The position numbers were made by a program, and so were the translations under genes. The notes beneath the pieces were generated by a model. That model had not been told where the DNA came from and searched no databases. It saw nothing but the letters and a program-made list of their open reading frames with translations. From positions 1,585,299 through 1,649,298 of the forward strand of contig NW_015971537.1 of the NCBI RefSeq assembly GCF_000182565.1: a stretch of 64,000 bases of DNA. The letters run 5' to 3'. Numbering within the stretch: the first letter of the stretch is position 1; the number at the start of each line of letters is the position of its first letter. Source of the DNA: Spizellomyces punctatus DAOM BR117. Its lineage: Eukaryota > Chytridiomycota > Chytridiomycetes > Spizellomycetales > Spizellomycetaceae. Below are positions 53,501 through 64,000 of the stretch, in pieces.

Positions 53501-55900
53501 GTTAGCTACCCATACCCTAGGGACACAGCAACATACTTGTTAGTGAGTCAGGACGATTTATAAAAGGCTGTCCTCCAAACTCGTCAAAAAGACGACTCGC
53601 AATGACAACAACTTGATGCTGTCCATTAGGGGCATAATCTGCATAGAAAGTTCAAAAACTAGCTCAAAATGGTCCCACAAGTCCAATTCTGCAGCTTACC
53701 TCGAATAGCCTGATCAGCAGATCTGTGGAAACTCGGTCGTCAGCATGCTGGATCGTGCTAAACTTACGGCAAGAGGTACTTACGGATGTCCACAAGCGAT
53801 CGCAAGACACATGGCACACGCCTCTGCGGGACTATAAATATTAAAGAACTGCTGGTAATCCGCTGTACCATCTCCACCAGCCCGGTAGATCAATTCACAC
53901 AATTGATCAATCGGTCGTAGTTTTGTCATGTGTCCGATACCTGCAATGATCGTTAATGTAGATCCCCGGAGAACACACGGTGAAAGTAACCGTACCTTCA
54001 TTGGTAAGTAACCGAAAAGATCGCGCGGGAGACTCAAGTTGAGAGGCAAGTTCATTCAGAACCGTGCCCGTGTCGTCTTTTTTAGTAATCCTGGACACGG
54101 GTCTTGCCGCCGGTTTTGGAATTTCAGTAATCTGCCACACCTTTCCTTGCTGATCTTCATATGATATACTATCTATCCACAACTTTGACGGTGTCTGTCA
54201 AACCCCCAATATGTTAGGTTCTTGCATCGAGTGCCATAGTCCAACCAAAAAATACCTGAGCAATGGCCCCCGCATGCGGTTCAATACCATATATACGATC
54301 CATATCCTGACTAACAGCATCAGCCATGATGAGAAGCCCATTGGTATACAGCCCCTCGTGAATGGCATTCTCCGACATCATGAATTTTTTGTTGGTTTCA
54401 AGAATGTGCACCAATTCCAAAGTAAATGGTTCTTTCTCTCCCTCAGAGGATCCGGTAATATCGCCAGTAGATTGTCGTCCATATACGGAAAAATACAGAC
54501 GGTCGCCTGCAGGGTTCCGAAATAAACAAAGCGGTTATTGCGCGGTGCAAAAAGTTTGGGAGTAAGTTCCGCACTCGACGCACCAGAGGACGTTATGGCG
54601 ACCAATTGAATCCGTCGCGACTCTGCCAATGTTACAGGGTAGAGTCCTTGAAGGATGACACCATCTTCCGAGGCAGCAGCACCGAGGGCACTAGCGACCA
54701 CATCCCGAAGTACCTTGACTCGATGGAATCCTTTCCCATCACGACCGAGGTATATCATCTACATGTACAATAGCGCTTAGGAGTGTGCCCCAATAAGTTG
54801 CTCTGGATCTCCATCTCTGACGCACCTCGATATCATTCCTCTTTGAAATTGTATACAAGATCCGGCGCGATCGATCAAGAGCAACGCGTTCCACATCCCC
54901 TTCATTCGCAAAGTTCAAAAATGTGGGTGCGAACAGTGACAGAGCCGTCGCCGTATGATTCACCATGCGCATTTTTGGTGTAAACCAACCCTCTTTTGCC
55001 TGCCCGCCGAGATCGCCATCCGTGGGTTAGGGTCATCGTCCCGCGTGCTCATTCAATTGCGACAATGTATTACCTGGTATTGTAACTCATATAGATGTCC
55101 ATCGCCTCCCCTCATAAAGATGCGTCCCTGATCTGTGCCTACGATGTCTGTCATTGTCAGCCCATCAGCACTCAAAGTGAGATCCGTGTTATATATCGTC
55201 ATTGGACTGGACGGATCGCCCTTTCTTGCAAATGCGAGACCGAGCAGGAAGATTTGAACGCGAGTAGTGACGACGAGTATGTACTCTATCTGTTCCAAGA
55301 AGATGCCTACCGATGAACTGCATTCAATAACTGTTAAGAAACTCTGATATCGACATCCAGTCACATACCCGGTAAAGCCTTGACTATTCCCACACTCGAG
55401 ATCACCTGAACCTGTTCACCAAAGACATTGATAGCCTCCGGTCCTGAATCATTGTAGTTCCAAAGGTACAGTCGGGTGTCCATTGTAACCCAAACACGGT
55501 TGATCTCGGGAAAGAACCCCATAAACGTCTTGCAAAGGACAGTATCGTAATGAGCGAGAATGTGATTGGGCAGGGGCACAAAATTGGCACCACGCAGAAA
55601 CTTTAATGACCCAGTATCCTTCTTTTCGGCGTCTTTTGATAAGTCATCCCGTCGGCGATCTAGTAACTCGTACAAGTCCGGATAACGATCACGTTGCATT
55701 TGCTCCTCAAGGACACCAGCAGCTTGTTGAAGTCGCTCGTGTTTCTTCATGGACGTTGTCTTCTGTTGCTGCTGCTTCTCTCCTTGCGGGGGATAGAGCC
55801 CAACTTGACCTGGGTCGTGACTAGGTGGCCTGTGGCCGACCATTCCCCCAGGGCCCTGCCGCTCGCCATAGTCGGCATAGCCGTAGGAAGCATACGACAT
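50584..55900 (-). CDS. NUP155: Nucleoporin NUP155/Nup170 (inner ring of the nuclear pore)
   Basis: An inner-ring scaffold nucleoporin. The N-terminus is low-complexity (SYASYGYADYGERQGPGG). It leads into RYPDLYELLDRRRDDLS, FVPLPNHILAHYDTVLCKTF and MGFFPEINRVWVTMDTRLYL then WNYND, the start of the seven-bladed propeller. Further propeller sequence includes VLRDVVASALGAAASEDGVI and RNNRFVYFGTLQATV. The C-terminal alpha-solenoid includes ETLYEWFISQNRQEQLLQV, YYEGVVEIVLRWAAAQDAVE and, in the last exon, LFPDEN-like sequence ending VGRLQVLAVRIRQ. More than 20 short introns; the encoded protein should be about 1,300 residues, usual for the family. No disruption is seen. Confidence 0.93.
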
Positions 55901-56172
55901 GCCTCAACAGAATATCTTGGCAATTGGTCAAACAGCGTTAAAAACTAGATGGGGTGGGAGGGATGACCAGTTCGTTAAGTGGCAAGACGGGGATGAAATG
56001 GAGAGCTGAGGATGAAAGTCCAGATCGAACCTTGCAAATGTCCCCCCGTCATGAACGCGCTCAGTCACGTGCTCGTGTCCTTGTTGCCTAGCTACGCTCA
56101 AGATGGGACGACCCGTCAGTTGCAAAACACTTTGGTGAGGAATTGAAGCGATCGCCACGTCCTGCCAGAAGC
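55901..56172. promoter_or_regulatory. Divergent promoter of NUP155 and the PPR gene
   Basis: 272 bases between starts. Contains a near X-box, GTTGCCTAGCTAC at about 56087, one base off the consensus, and an adjacent CACGTG (56067). Otherwise unremarkable. Confidence 0.45.
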
Positions 56173-57756
56173 ATGCACCTACGAACGGCTCTTCGGGCTT
56201 GCGTACCTCGTGCAGGTCACACCTTACTTGCCTTGAAGCAACCTACTCGGCTTGTGGCTCCTCCCATACTCTTGAGCTTCAGGACTGCGTCCACCGAACC
56301 GGCTGCTAGGCGGGTGAGGGATGTCAATACTCTCGTAAAGGACCCTAATGCCTTCAAAGAATTCAAAAGAGCATTGGACCTTAACCGGTATACCGAAATC
56401 TGGAGATGGTATCGTGTCTTGTATCGAACAAGAGATCTAGAACGCTTGAGCTCCCGCGACTTTTACAAAGTTGTCCTATTGGTCAAAGAGAACCGCGTTT
56501 TCTTTGAACGCAACGATGCTGCTCGCGTACGTATTCTAAACCAGATCTGGACCGCCATGGCCAACTCGAAAATAAAGCCGGACCCGACATTGTGCAAACT
56601 CTTTGTTGAACTTTATGGACGCGCCGGAGATCTGGCTAATTTGGAAAAAGTTCAGGCATATATGAAAGAGGCCGGTTTTCCTGTGCTTGAGAAGGGTGTT
56701 CAACAGTGGATCATGCTTGCAGCGGCGCGTACTGGGAATTTTGACCAAGCGCAGCGAATCTACGAATTCCTCAAAACCTCTGACGCTGAGCGTGACAGGG
56801 TATTGGCAAACTCGTTGTTGATGGGATACTCGCGAGGGAGATATGAGCAACCAATGTTGCAATTGTTTGAGGACATGAAGAGTTCAGGACCTGCCCCCGA
56901 CAGCTTGTCGCACTACCATGTTCTAGACTACTACGCATCTGTCGGCAATATCGAAGAAATGGAAAAATGGTTTGCGATCATGCGCAAAATTTCCTCACGG
57001 CCATTGCAGTCCGCGTATAATGTCGCAATATATGCATATCTTGCTGCGAATCAGTTGGACAAGTCTCGCGAGCTTTTCAAGGAAGTTGAACAGCACAACT
57101 ATGTTCCTGACTACCGACATGATGATCTGAAGGTTGCCCTTGCCGCCCATGAGGGCGATACAATCACAGCATGGAAGTCTTTTCGCCGGGCTTATGCCAC
57201 AAGGAAGAAGGTGGCAAGTGTACAAGTCATGATCAACCTGGCCAAGGCGACAGGACCTGTCAAAGTGGAAGATTTAGAAGAGTTTAAAAAGACACTGGCT
57301 CTTGCCGAATATCCCATGACAGCGAACGTTCTCTCTTATTTGTTGAGAGGATATAGAGGTCTGCGCGATCCGGTGTCCGCGGAAACGGTCCTAAGGTGGA
57401 TGGCTTCAAAGAAATGGACTACCCACGGTGGACACTATGCCGACGTTATCGGGACATACCTTGTACATGGTGACGTGGAGAACGCAAAGCGATTGTTCAA
57501 CGAGGTTCGGGAGAAGGGACAGGGCATCGATAAGTACTCTTATGCAGCCTTGGTACGGCGGTGCGTGAAGGAAAACAAACTGGCCGAGGCGGCCCTTGTC
57601 CTAGACAACCTTGAGCGAGATGATATGTTCATCAGTGTAGGATTGGTAGAGTCCGTGCGGGAAACTTTGGGCGCGGAGCATGAGTTGGTGAAGAGGCTTA
57701 CTGCACGTTTCGAAGAGAAAGTACAAGCTAGCAAGACAGCAAAAAAGACAGCGTAA
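56173..57756 (+). CDS. Mitochondrial pentatricopeptide repeat (PPR) protein
   Basis: A single exon of 527 residues. The N-terminus MHLRTALRACVPRAGHTLLA is Arg/Ala-rich with few acidic residues and fits a mitochondrial presequence. PPR units follow, for example TLCKLFVELYGRAGDLANLE, VQQWIMLAAARTGNFDQAQR and SLLMGYSRGRYEQPMLQLF. Later ones are AYNVAIYAYLAANQLDKSRE and SYAALVRRCVKENKLAEAAL. PPR proteins bind organellar RNA for processing or translation. The target is unknown. The lack of introns is unusual for this window, which otherwise prefers split genes. Confidence 0.9.
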   Translation: MHLRTALRACVPRAGHTLLALKQPTRLVAPPILLSFRTASTEPAARRVRDVNTLVKDPNAFKEFKRALDLNRYTEIWRWYRVLYRTRDLERLSSRDFYKVVLLVKENRVFFERNDAARVRILNQIWTAMANSKIKPDPTLCKLFVELYGRAGDLANLEKVQAYMKEAGFPVLEKGVQQWIMLAAARTGNFDQAQRIYEFLKTSDAERDRVLANSLLMGYSRGRYEQPMLQLFEDMKSSGPAPDSLSHYHVLDYYASVGNIEEMEKWFAIMRKISSRPLQSAYNVAIYAYLAANQLDKSRELFKEVEQHNYVPDYRHDDLKVALAAHEGDTITAWKSFRRAYATRKKVASVQVMINLAKATGPVKVEDLEEFKKTLALAEYPMTANVLSYLLRGYRGLRDPVSAETVLRWMASKKWTTHGGHYADVIGTYLVHGDVENAKRLFNEVREKGQGIDKYSYAALVRRCVKENKLAEAALVLDNLERDDMFISVGLVESVRETLGAEHELVKRLTARFEEKVQASKTAKKTA

Positions 57757-57890
57757 CGTAGAATCGATGTCAGTATGGGGGAAGAGGATCGACAATATCC
57801 TAACGGTGTTATTTAGATTTGAGAATGTGCCTATTTCTCCCGAGTTATCGTTTTGAATCAAATCATGTAATAACGTAACGAAACAAGAAA

Positions 57891-58792
57891 CTATATTATC
57901 ACAGCATTATCTCCTAATACTTCTGTGCTATCGATTTCATCCTCAACCCGCTGCTCGCGTTTAAGCTTCTCTCTTTCCTCTTTCATTTTGGAAGCCTTCA
58001 ATAGTCCTTCTCGTTTCTTGCGCTCCATTCGGTGTTCTCGCGTCTCGACAAACTCTTTAGTGACCACCGGCCCGTCCACCAACTCTTTCATAACCATCTC
58101 TTGAAACCTTCCCATTTTGGCAAAATTTTCTATAAACTTGTCGTTGGCTAACCGACAAAGAAACTCTACATACTCTCTACCAACACATAGCTCAACCTGT
58201 CCACGACGATATGTCCCAATCGGCACATCCAATTTCAATGTCCCTCGAATCTGTACGATAGATCGCTGGACCCCCGAGTTGGCATAACCCGCCTGTAAGG
58301 CGACAGTAAGCAGCTCGGCCGCGGCTTCCGGCGAGCGGGTCAAAACATGCAGAATGAAGGGCTCGAACTTGAAGTATATAATGGGATCTGATAGCGATGG
58401 AGCTGCATGGCAAAACTCAATTGAGGTGGGATGTGGATGGGTAGGAAAAAGGCTGGACCAAAGTCTTGTAGAGTCTTCTATTGGCAACGGGTCGTGAGAG
58501 ACAGAAAGCCATATGCCGCCTTTCTTGACTTTTTCAAGGGTCGATGGGTCCGCGTCGACGTAAATTGCAACTCTTCCTGAACAACTGGACGTTGTTACCA
58601 AGTCTTTGCTTGTGGTGTTACCAGATGAGTTGTGGTTGAAGCAGACCGCCAGCTGCCAAATGTCTAGACTTACCATTTGTTCACAACATCAAGCAGGGGT
58701 CGGACTGGTTCGTCTATGCTCCCCTTTGGAGACTTGTCCACTGCAAATGCAAGGATTTCTTTTTTACGAGCATCAAACGCTTCTGCTGTCAT
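57891..58792 (-). CDS. TYW3: TYW3: wybutosine-synthesis methyltransferase
   Basis: Methylates an intermediate of wybutosine at position 37 of tRNA-Phe. Exon 1 from the ATG at 58792 encodes MTAEAFDARKKEILAFAVDK then SPKGSIDEPVRPLLDVVNK. The intron of about 65 bases joins to CKDLVTTSSCSGRVAIYVDA, the family signature. Also conserved are KGGIWLSVSHDP, IIYFKFEPFILHVL and LLTVALQAGYANSGVQRSI. The tail is a charged Lys/Glu helix. The length (about 280 residues) is usual. The upstream in-frame region lacks a better start. Confidence 0.92.
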
Positions 58793-59151
58793 GTTTGGTA
58801 GCAAAAGGACGACATACTTCAGCGATCGGATTGTTTTGCAAAGCATGTCACGTGATGAAGTCGTGAGTCTAATGATGACAAAGCACGATCACAGTAATGT
58901 GCATCCCTAGTGTATTGGCATATCACATACAATGAACCAGGGTGGATTGCACCACACAACTGGCGACAGAATATTTCACTCATCCAGTTGTCCAATCGCA
59001 TATATCAGACCCGTTTTCATGTTCATCGTTCATAATAAGTGCTGGCTGCTATAATACATGTATCCGAGTTACAGCATCGGCTACCTCGCTGTACACACCC
59101 TAAATAACCGTTGGGAATATATATCCCCCCAAAATCATATCTGACATAGTT
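58793..59151. other. Spacer between CKS1 3' end and TYW3 start
   Basis: A TYW3 promoter region and CKS1 3' flank with TA-rich tracts (AATATATATCCCCCC at 59116). No gene or repeat is recognised. Confidence 0.5.
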
Positions 59152-60680
59152 TCAGGCACGACGTGATGAGCGCCGCTCAGCAGGGGGCCTTGGCAAGTCC
59201 ACGGTAGCAGCCTCTACTCTTCCATGCTGCCGGAGCGTTGCAGTTGGTTGTGCACCAGACTGTGGCTCCCAAGACTGTGATGGTTGGCGGCCTGATTGAG
59301 ATGTTTGGGCTTGCCTACTTCCTCCCAATCGCGTGGACCGCCGAACTCCATCCTGCAGCGAGACTGTACTTGTTTCCTCCATTCGTTGCTCCGCCATAGC
59401 TTCCGGGGGTGGGGAATCAGGATCAGATAGACATTGCTTTCCTTCATCAACCTCCGAAGTTGGCAAATCAGAATCAGAAAGATATAACTTTCCTCCATTG
59501 ATCTCCCCTCTCTGGTCGACCTCCTCGTCGCTTGTTGTATCAGTAATACATAGCTGTTGTTCATCAATGTCCTCCCTTTCATATTCTTCTTCTTCCTCTA
59601 CATCGCTTTCCCCTAGTTCTTCTTCGTCCTCGTCCCAGCTATCTTCCTCTCCTTCCTCCTTCGCAGTGCTTCCATTGGCGTGAACATCTTCCTGTGTAGC
59701 TTGCGACGGTTGATGCTGTCCTTGAAGCTTCTCTTGGTAGTATTTTTCGCGTCGAAAAGCAAATATGTGCTGCAATAAATCGATCAGAGAGCGTTCCATC
59801 TAATATATTTCGGAGGACATCCTATTCCCAGCTTACCGGTTCCGGATTGTGCAGCATGTAATGTACCCATCCAACCGACTGCTGAATTCCAATCGCACGC
59901 CATTCATTTTCACTCAGCAGACGACGTTTGTGGGTCGCGGGGACCATTTCGTACAACGCTTTGGGCAAAATAACATGCCTGCAAGATCATTGAAGCACAT
60001 GCTTGGTAAGTACACTTCCTTTATCTGAACCCTTACCTTCCAACGTACCTATACTCAAAGGTATCACAATAGTATCTCGCTGAGTAATGAATCTGCTCGA
60101 TCAGCTCTTCAGCCCTCGGCGTGTCGGGCAGCACCAATTTAGGAAGCACAAAGTTGCTGACCGGGTTCGCAACTGGCTTCTGCTGTGCAGCCGTTTTCTG
60201 TTTCTTTTGCTGAGGAAGAGATGGAAGACTTGACTGCTTCTTGGGCTGAGGAACAGGGGCGGCACGAGTTGTATGTTTTCTAAGCTGGGGAACAGGAGGA
60301 AGAAGTTCCGATTGGTTCTTGTGTTGAGGAGCAGGGGCGGGAAGCGTTGTATGTCTCTTGAGCTGGGGAAGGGGAGGAAGAAGGTCTGTCTTGTGCTGAG
60401 AAGCGACATGACGGGTGGGGCGCGGGGGAAGATTTTCCTTCTCTGCGTTCATAGCATTATCCTTTTCGTCTACCCCACTGCTTTGTTCACGGTCGTCGCC
60501 ATCATAATAATCATCGTCTTGCTCGTCACGACAGTCTGACTTCTGTGCCTTCGCGTGGGGCATATTAGCAGCACCGCCTGGGTTGCCGCCCTGCGGCCGC
60601 GACATCTGATACCGCCCACCGGGAACAGCTAGAGGCCGAGCAGCTGCAATGCCTCTGGTGTTTGTATTTCTTCCTATCAT
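59152..60680 (-). CDS. CKS1: CKS1-type cyclin-dependent kinase regulatory subunit with very long extensions
   Basis: CKS proteins bind CDK1 and phosphorylated partners to promote multisite phosphorylation. The CKS fold is complete: [60 protein letters not shown] then [19 protein letters not shown]. It contains the HxPEPH beta-hinge. Around it are a 180-residue N-terminal region with two 26-residue Pro/Gln/Lys repeats (such as [20 protein letters not shown]) and a 210-residue acidic, Ser-rich C-terminal region ([20 protein letters not shown]). Typical CKS1 is 80-150 residues. Two introns inside the CKS fold, at 60058 and 59843. The start [13 protein letters not shown] is the first Met. Confidence 0.92.
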
Positions 60681-61112
60681 GATTTGTCTGGCCGTTCATG
60701 AGCGAAAAAATGGTCAGCTTAACAGTGCTAGTGCGAGCCCACCTACCTCGTTTGAATTTTCCAATTTTTTACTGACAATGTATGCAAAGTATGCTTCAAC
60801 TGTGAAATATGCTTTCCTTACGCGCTCTTTCCCGATTGGTGGGGCTGCAGGAGCATTTCACACTTCAAGATGAAAGAGTTTGTAAAAACCTGACCAACAA
60901 AGGTTTCAACGAGGTTGTCGGACATTCGATACAGCACGTGACTTTCATTCGGATGACTGTGCCGCAACTTGTCCAATTGTTGACCGTGTGTCCGAAGTCC
61001 GCCAGGCCATTAACATGCTTGACGTTGCAGCAAAGAGGGACCCGTTGGAGATGGCATCCTGTAGGATCTCTAATCCCTTGATATAACAAATATGAATGTA
61101 CAAGCGAGCATG
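60681..61112. other. Spacer between CNNM/MAM3 3' end and CKS1 start
   Basis: Short plus-strand frames here have no recognisable motif. It is expected to contain the CKS1 promoter; nothing else is seen. Confidence 0.5.
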
Positions 61113-63285
61113 TTATTTCAACAAAGGCGTTCTTTCATCCTCCACTACTAATCTGCTCTCTCGGTCTTCCCCGCCCTCGCCCAGTGTAATGTTATCCTTG
61201 CCCAGGGTGGGTGATGGAGGTATGGATGGAGGAGCAGATGACACACCGGACCCACCCACTTTCCGTCTCGACAATACTCCTCTGGACTCTGGTTCAGCTG
61301 GATTCATGGGGGTGACCACCCAACCCGCCTCATGCAAACGTTCATCTCTCGAATGCTGCGGATCGACGGCCGTTGCGAAATAATCGACAGATGACGGAAC
61401 GTTATCAACATGATCGTCACCTTCTGATAATATATCTGGCTGTTCAGGTATTACTTTTGGGATTTCATTGTCTGCCGGGTCGGTACGGCTGGCCGATTCC
61501 GCTCGACGGCCTCTGCGAGTTGTAGGCTTGCCGGACGAGGTGGACTTTCGCCTTGTCGGAGTAATGCGCGGGGAAGGAGCATTACCACTTGTCCGTTCTT
61601 GTTTTGTACCAACTGGGGTCAAGAGCTTTGCCAATGCTTTCGTAATAGGCGTCCGCATAACGGGTGTCTTGCTGTGTACATCAATATATTCGTCAGTCTC
61701 GTCAATAATTTCCTGAGCATATGTTTGCGAAATTAGCTATGAAGCAAAATTATGCAAGGTTCGGTAAAAAACTCACCTCCCCAATGAGCTCCTCAATCAC
61801 GTCTTCCAAGGTGATAACCCCTAATATCTCGCGCTCTGATCTGTCAGGTTGTCCATTGATATCCAACCAATCATTCACCCTATATCCCGCAACAGCAGCC
61901 ATGTGACTTCGGCCTTCTTGGAAAAAGTTGAGCATATCAAACAAACTTGTCTTATCGTCAACTATCGGGAGATATGTCAGAGGAAAATCGTTGATACGCT
62001 TGGCTTTCTCCACATTGTATCCAATCAAACGCTTGACTAACAAGATTGCTACTAGATTGGATCGATTACGCTGGTAAACGGGCACACGACTGTGGCCACG
62101 CCCAATGACCTGAAGATAACCACCCTTGGTGAGCCGGATTGCTGACGAGTTCGTTTCTTGGGAGACTAACCTGTTTTATCAGTTCCACATCCACTACTTG
62201 AGATGCTTCCAACATGAACACGTCCTCTAATGGTGTCATTATTTGGCGCACAGTCTTATCCTTGAGGTCCAGCACCGCAGATATTATACCGACTTCGTCA
62301 TGAATGAGTTCGCCTGATTGACCATTCCCTTCGTAGCCTTCCTCGTGCAGTGCGACCAGAGTTTTCAATTCTATAAGGTTCTTCAGCTGTCACAACTTTG
62401 AAGATGAGAAAGAAAGGGGAGATGAAACGTACGGGCACGAGCATAAATAGTTCCCTCTGAATGTCCGAGTAGGTAGTCCAGCAGCTTAGCAATAGGGTAG
62501 GCAACAGGGAATAGAATCCACATGCACACTCTGACCAGGGGCGTAAGCGTGGCGCCCACAGCAAGCCCATGTCGTGCACAAATTGCGTTTGGAATGATCT
62601 CTCCAAATAATACCACCAGCGCTGTTGAGATGATAATGGCGGCTAGTCCGCCCCCTACAATGGAGTGGAACAGGATCGGAAGCGTCTCATTGATGACCAC
62701 ATTGCCAAGGAGGAGTGTCGTCAAAACCCAATGTCCGTGTTTCCTGATAGGCTCAATCTTTGCAGCGTACTTCCTTTCTTTTTCAGTGCCACTGTTTTTC
62801 AGAATCTGTAAATTGGTCGTGTCCAGGCTCATAATTCCAATCGTCAAGCCTACCAGAACCAAGGTCAGTCGTTAGCCGGAAGAAGTGATGCTATTTGAGT
62901 GAGCCCTACCAGCAAATATGCCACCTATAAGAACTAACACGATGGTTCCCGCGAGGGTATACCAAAAGCGCATACTTCTGGGCTTTACAGGGGGTTCGTC
63001 TCCTTCATGTTCGAAAGTGGTGGTGTCACAATTTGCCAGGGTGCCATCGGCACATATGCACAACGATTCATCCTGTGCTGGGAGCACAATCTTTCCTGGA
63101 GAAACAAGTGGGTTCAAGCAATGAGGAGTAGAAAAGTCCGCGCAGAGGCAGCCACTCCTCTCGAGGGTGAGAGGATATGGATTTGTCACAACAGGGAATC
63201 CCCGAACGGTGGTGATGATCGACGTCATTAGCAGAAATAAACCAATGCCAACATTTCGAAAGGAAGCTCTGCATGTTCGGTCCAT
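61113..63285 (-). CDS. MAM3: CNNM/MAM3-family membrane protein (DUF21 plus CBS pair)
   Basis: Related to metal-homeostasis proteins (yeast Mam3, animal CNNM magnesium transporters). It begins MDRTCRASFRNVGIGLFLLM, a signal peptide, followed by a Cys-containing lumenal segment. The DUF21 domain reads LTIGIMSLDTTNLQILKNSG, VLTTLLLGNVVINETLPILF and FGEIIPNAICARHGLAVGAT. Two CBS motifs follow: VRQIMTPLEDVFMLEASQVV and ILGVITLEDVIEELIGEEII. The C-terminus is long, basic and Ser/Pro-rich, ending TPLLK. Six introns. The length and order are usual for fungal Mam3, which localises to the vacuole in yeast. Confidence 0.94.
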
Positions 63286-63510
63286 GGTAAGGGCGTACGT
63301 CTACCACCGCTAGAACGATTAGCGGGAATCTCGCAACACGAGCCTCCAAGTAATTTACAAGCGAATGGGTGATGAAAAGAGGCTTTTTCGTTGTCGGTCA
63401 ATTATCCAAGATTTGATACGCGCCCATCAATCTTTTCAACGCAACGAGGCTTGTTCTTTTTTAAATACATTTCTATTTACAAAAGTAATGATAAAATACA
63501 TGAACGATCA

Positions 63511-64000
63511 TCACAATTTGCGTCGTTTTGCAGTAGGTTTGCTGAAGGATTGCTTCATTCCACCCAGTTTGCTCACTGTACGCTTGTTCAATTCCGATTT
63601 TTGGAACCATGGTGAATCCATCTACAGCAGAATGCAAAAAGGTTATTTGTGAGCACAATCGTAGAACTAGTGGAAAATCATACCTGAGATGTATCCTGAT
63701 CTGCCAGGTGGGTATATTTGGTTTGTCCAGCCCTTCCAAAGTTCTTGACTTGCATAACTGCTGGTAAAACGGTTTTATCAAATTTATCTTCCAATGTTGG
63801 CTCTGCGAAATCCCGCCGCTGAAGTGCTTTTCCGACGACATCGTCATCCACAAAAAAGGCACCCTTGTGATAATACTTTTGCAAGAATCGATACTTTGAC
63901 TTTTCCTTCGTCAATTGTCCCTCCTTCGCCTTCTCCGCCATTACTTCTTGGTCAGTCATGTTTCTTCGTCGCTCAATGTCAGCCTTTTCTGCTTCCCGTG
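63511..64000 (-). CDS. MFAP1: MFAP1 spliceosomal protein, C-terminal part (cut by right edge)
   Basis: MFAP1 is a nuclear component of the spliceosomal B complex. The visible C-terminal exons encode RRRNMTDQEVMAEKAKEGQL, KSKYRFLQKYYHKGAFFVDD, RRDFAEPTLEDKFDKTVLPA and VMQVKNFGRAGQTKYTHLAD then QDTSQ. The last exon gives DSPWFQKSELNKRTVSKLGG and ends AKRRKL. All match the highly conserved MFAP1 C-terminus. The stop is at 63511-63513. The 5' part lies beyond the window. Confidence 0.95.

Overview
The window is nuclear DNA from a zoosporic (chytrid-like) fungus. Most genes are split by short GT-AG introns, roughly 40-90 bases long. Genes lie close together on both strands, often divergent with 100-400 bases between them. 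Fungal and opisthokont housekeeping families dominate. An axonemal dynein assembly factor (ZMYND10) is present, which non-flagellated fungi lack, so the organism should make flagellated zoospores. A class A 7TM receptor fits the same picture. Genus-level assignment is not possible from the sequence alone. Gene spans below run from start to stop codon and include introns. I resolved splice junctions by hand from frame continuity and family similarity.

Layout: 1-6.2 kb holds ZMYND10 (cut by the left edge), a tRNA-Arg(CCG), NPL4, RNA polymerase subunit RPB10, mitochondrial ribosomal protein mL59 and an unrecognised basic protein. 7.1-11.2 kb is one extraordinary minus-strand gene: a signal peptide and short secreted head, then a very long Ala/Lys/Gly/Asp octapeptide and Thr-Pro-Pro repeat array. 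That array is interrupted by a 100-N assembly gap and an apparent indel. 11.2-12.5 kb is gene-poor and carries small repeats. 12.5-19.8 kb holds COPI gamma subunit, a TMEM19/DUF92 membrane protein and a secreted PL14-type polysaccharide lyase. 19.9-32.6 kb holds an IQ-motif coiled-coil protein, a LARP7/Pof8-type La protein, a long low-complexity protein with duplicated motifs, a class A GPCR and a solo retropepsin-like protein.

33-42.8 kb holds an SCH9-like AGC kinase, ribosomal protein eS21, a two-TM membrane protein with tandem PSAP and PPPY motifs, adenosine kinase, eIF2-alpha with a long N-terminal extension, and a CZIB zinc protein. 43-50.5 kb holds a coiled-coil plus W2-domain protein of unusual architecture, a CHR chromate transporter, a Sel1-repeat protein and an NSL1/Mis14-like kinetochore protein. 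50.6-64 kb holds nucleoporin NUP155, a mitochondrial PPR protein, TYW3, a much enlarged CKS1, a CNNM/MAM3 transporter-like protein, and MFAP1 (cut by the right edge).

There is no operon or obvious gene cluster; neighbours belong to unrelated pathways. Three genes touch translation initiation or its control (eIF2-alpha, the W2 protein, SCH9). Three belong to nuclear or cell-cycle structures (NSL1, NUP155, CKS1). The observations that look least ordinary are the repeat-array secreted protein, the coiled-coil/W2 fusion, the enlarged CKS1, the GPCR without a retinal lysine, and the tandem late-domain-like tail at 38.7 kb.
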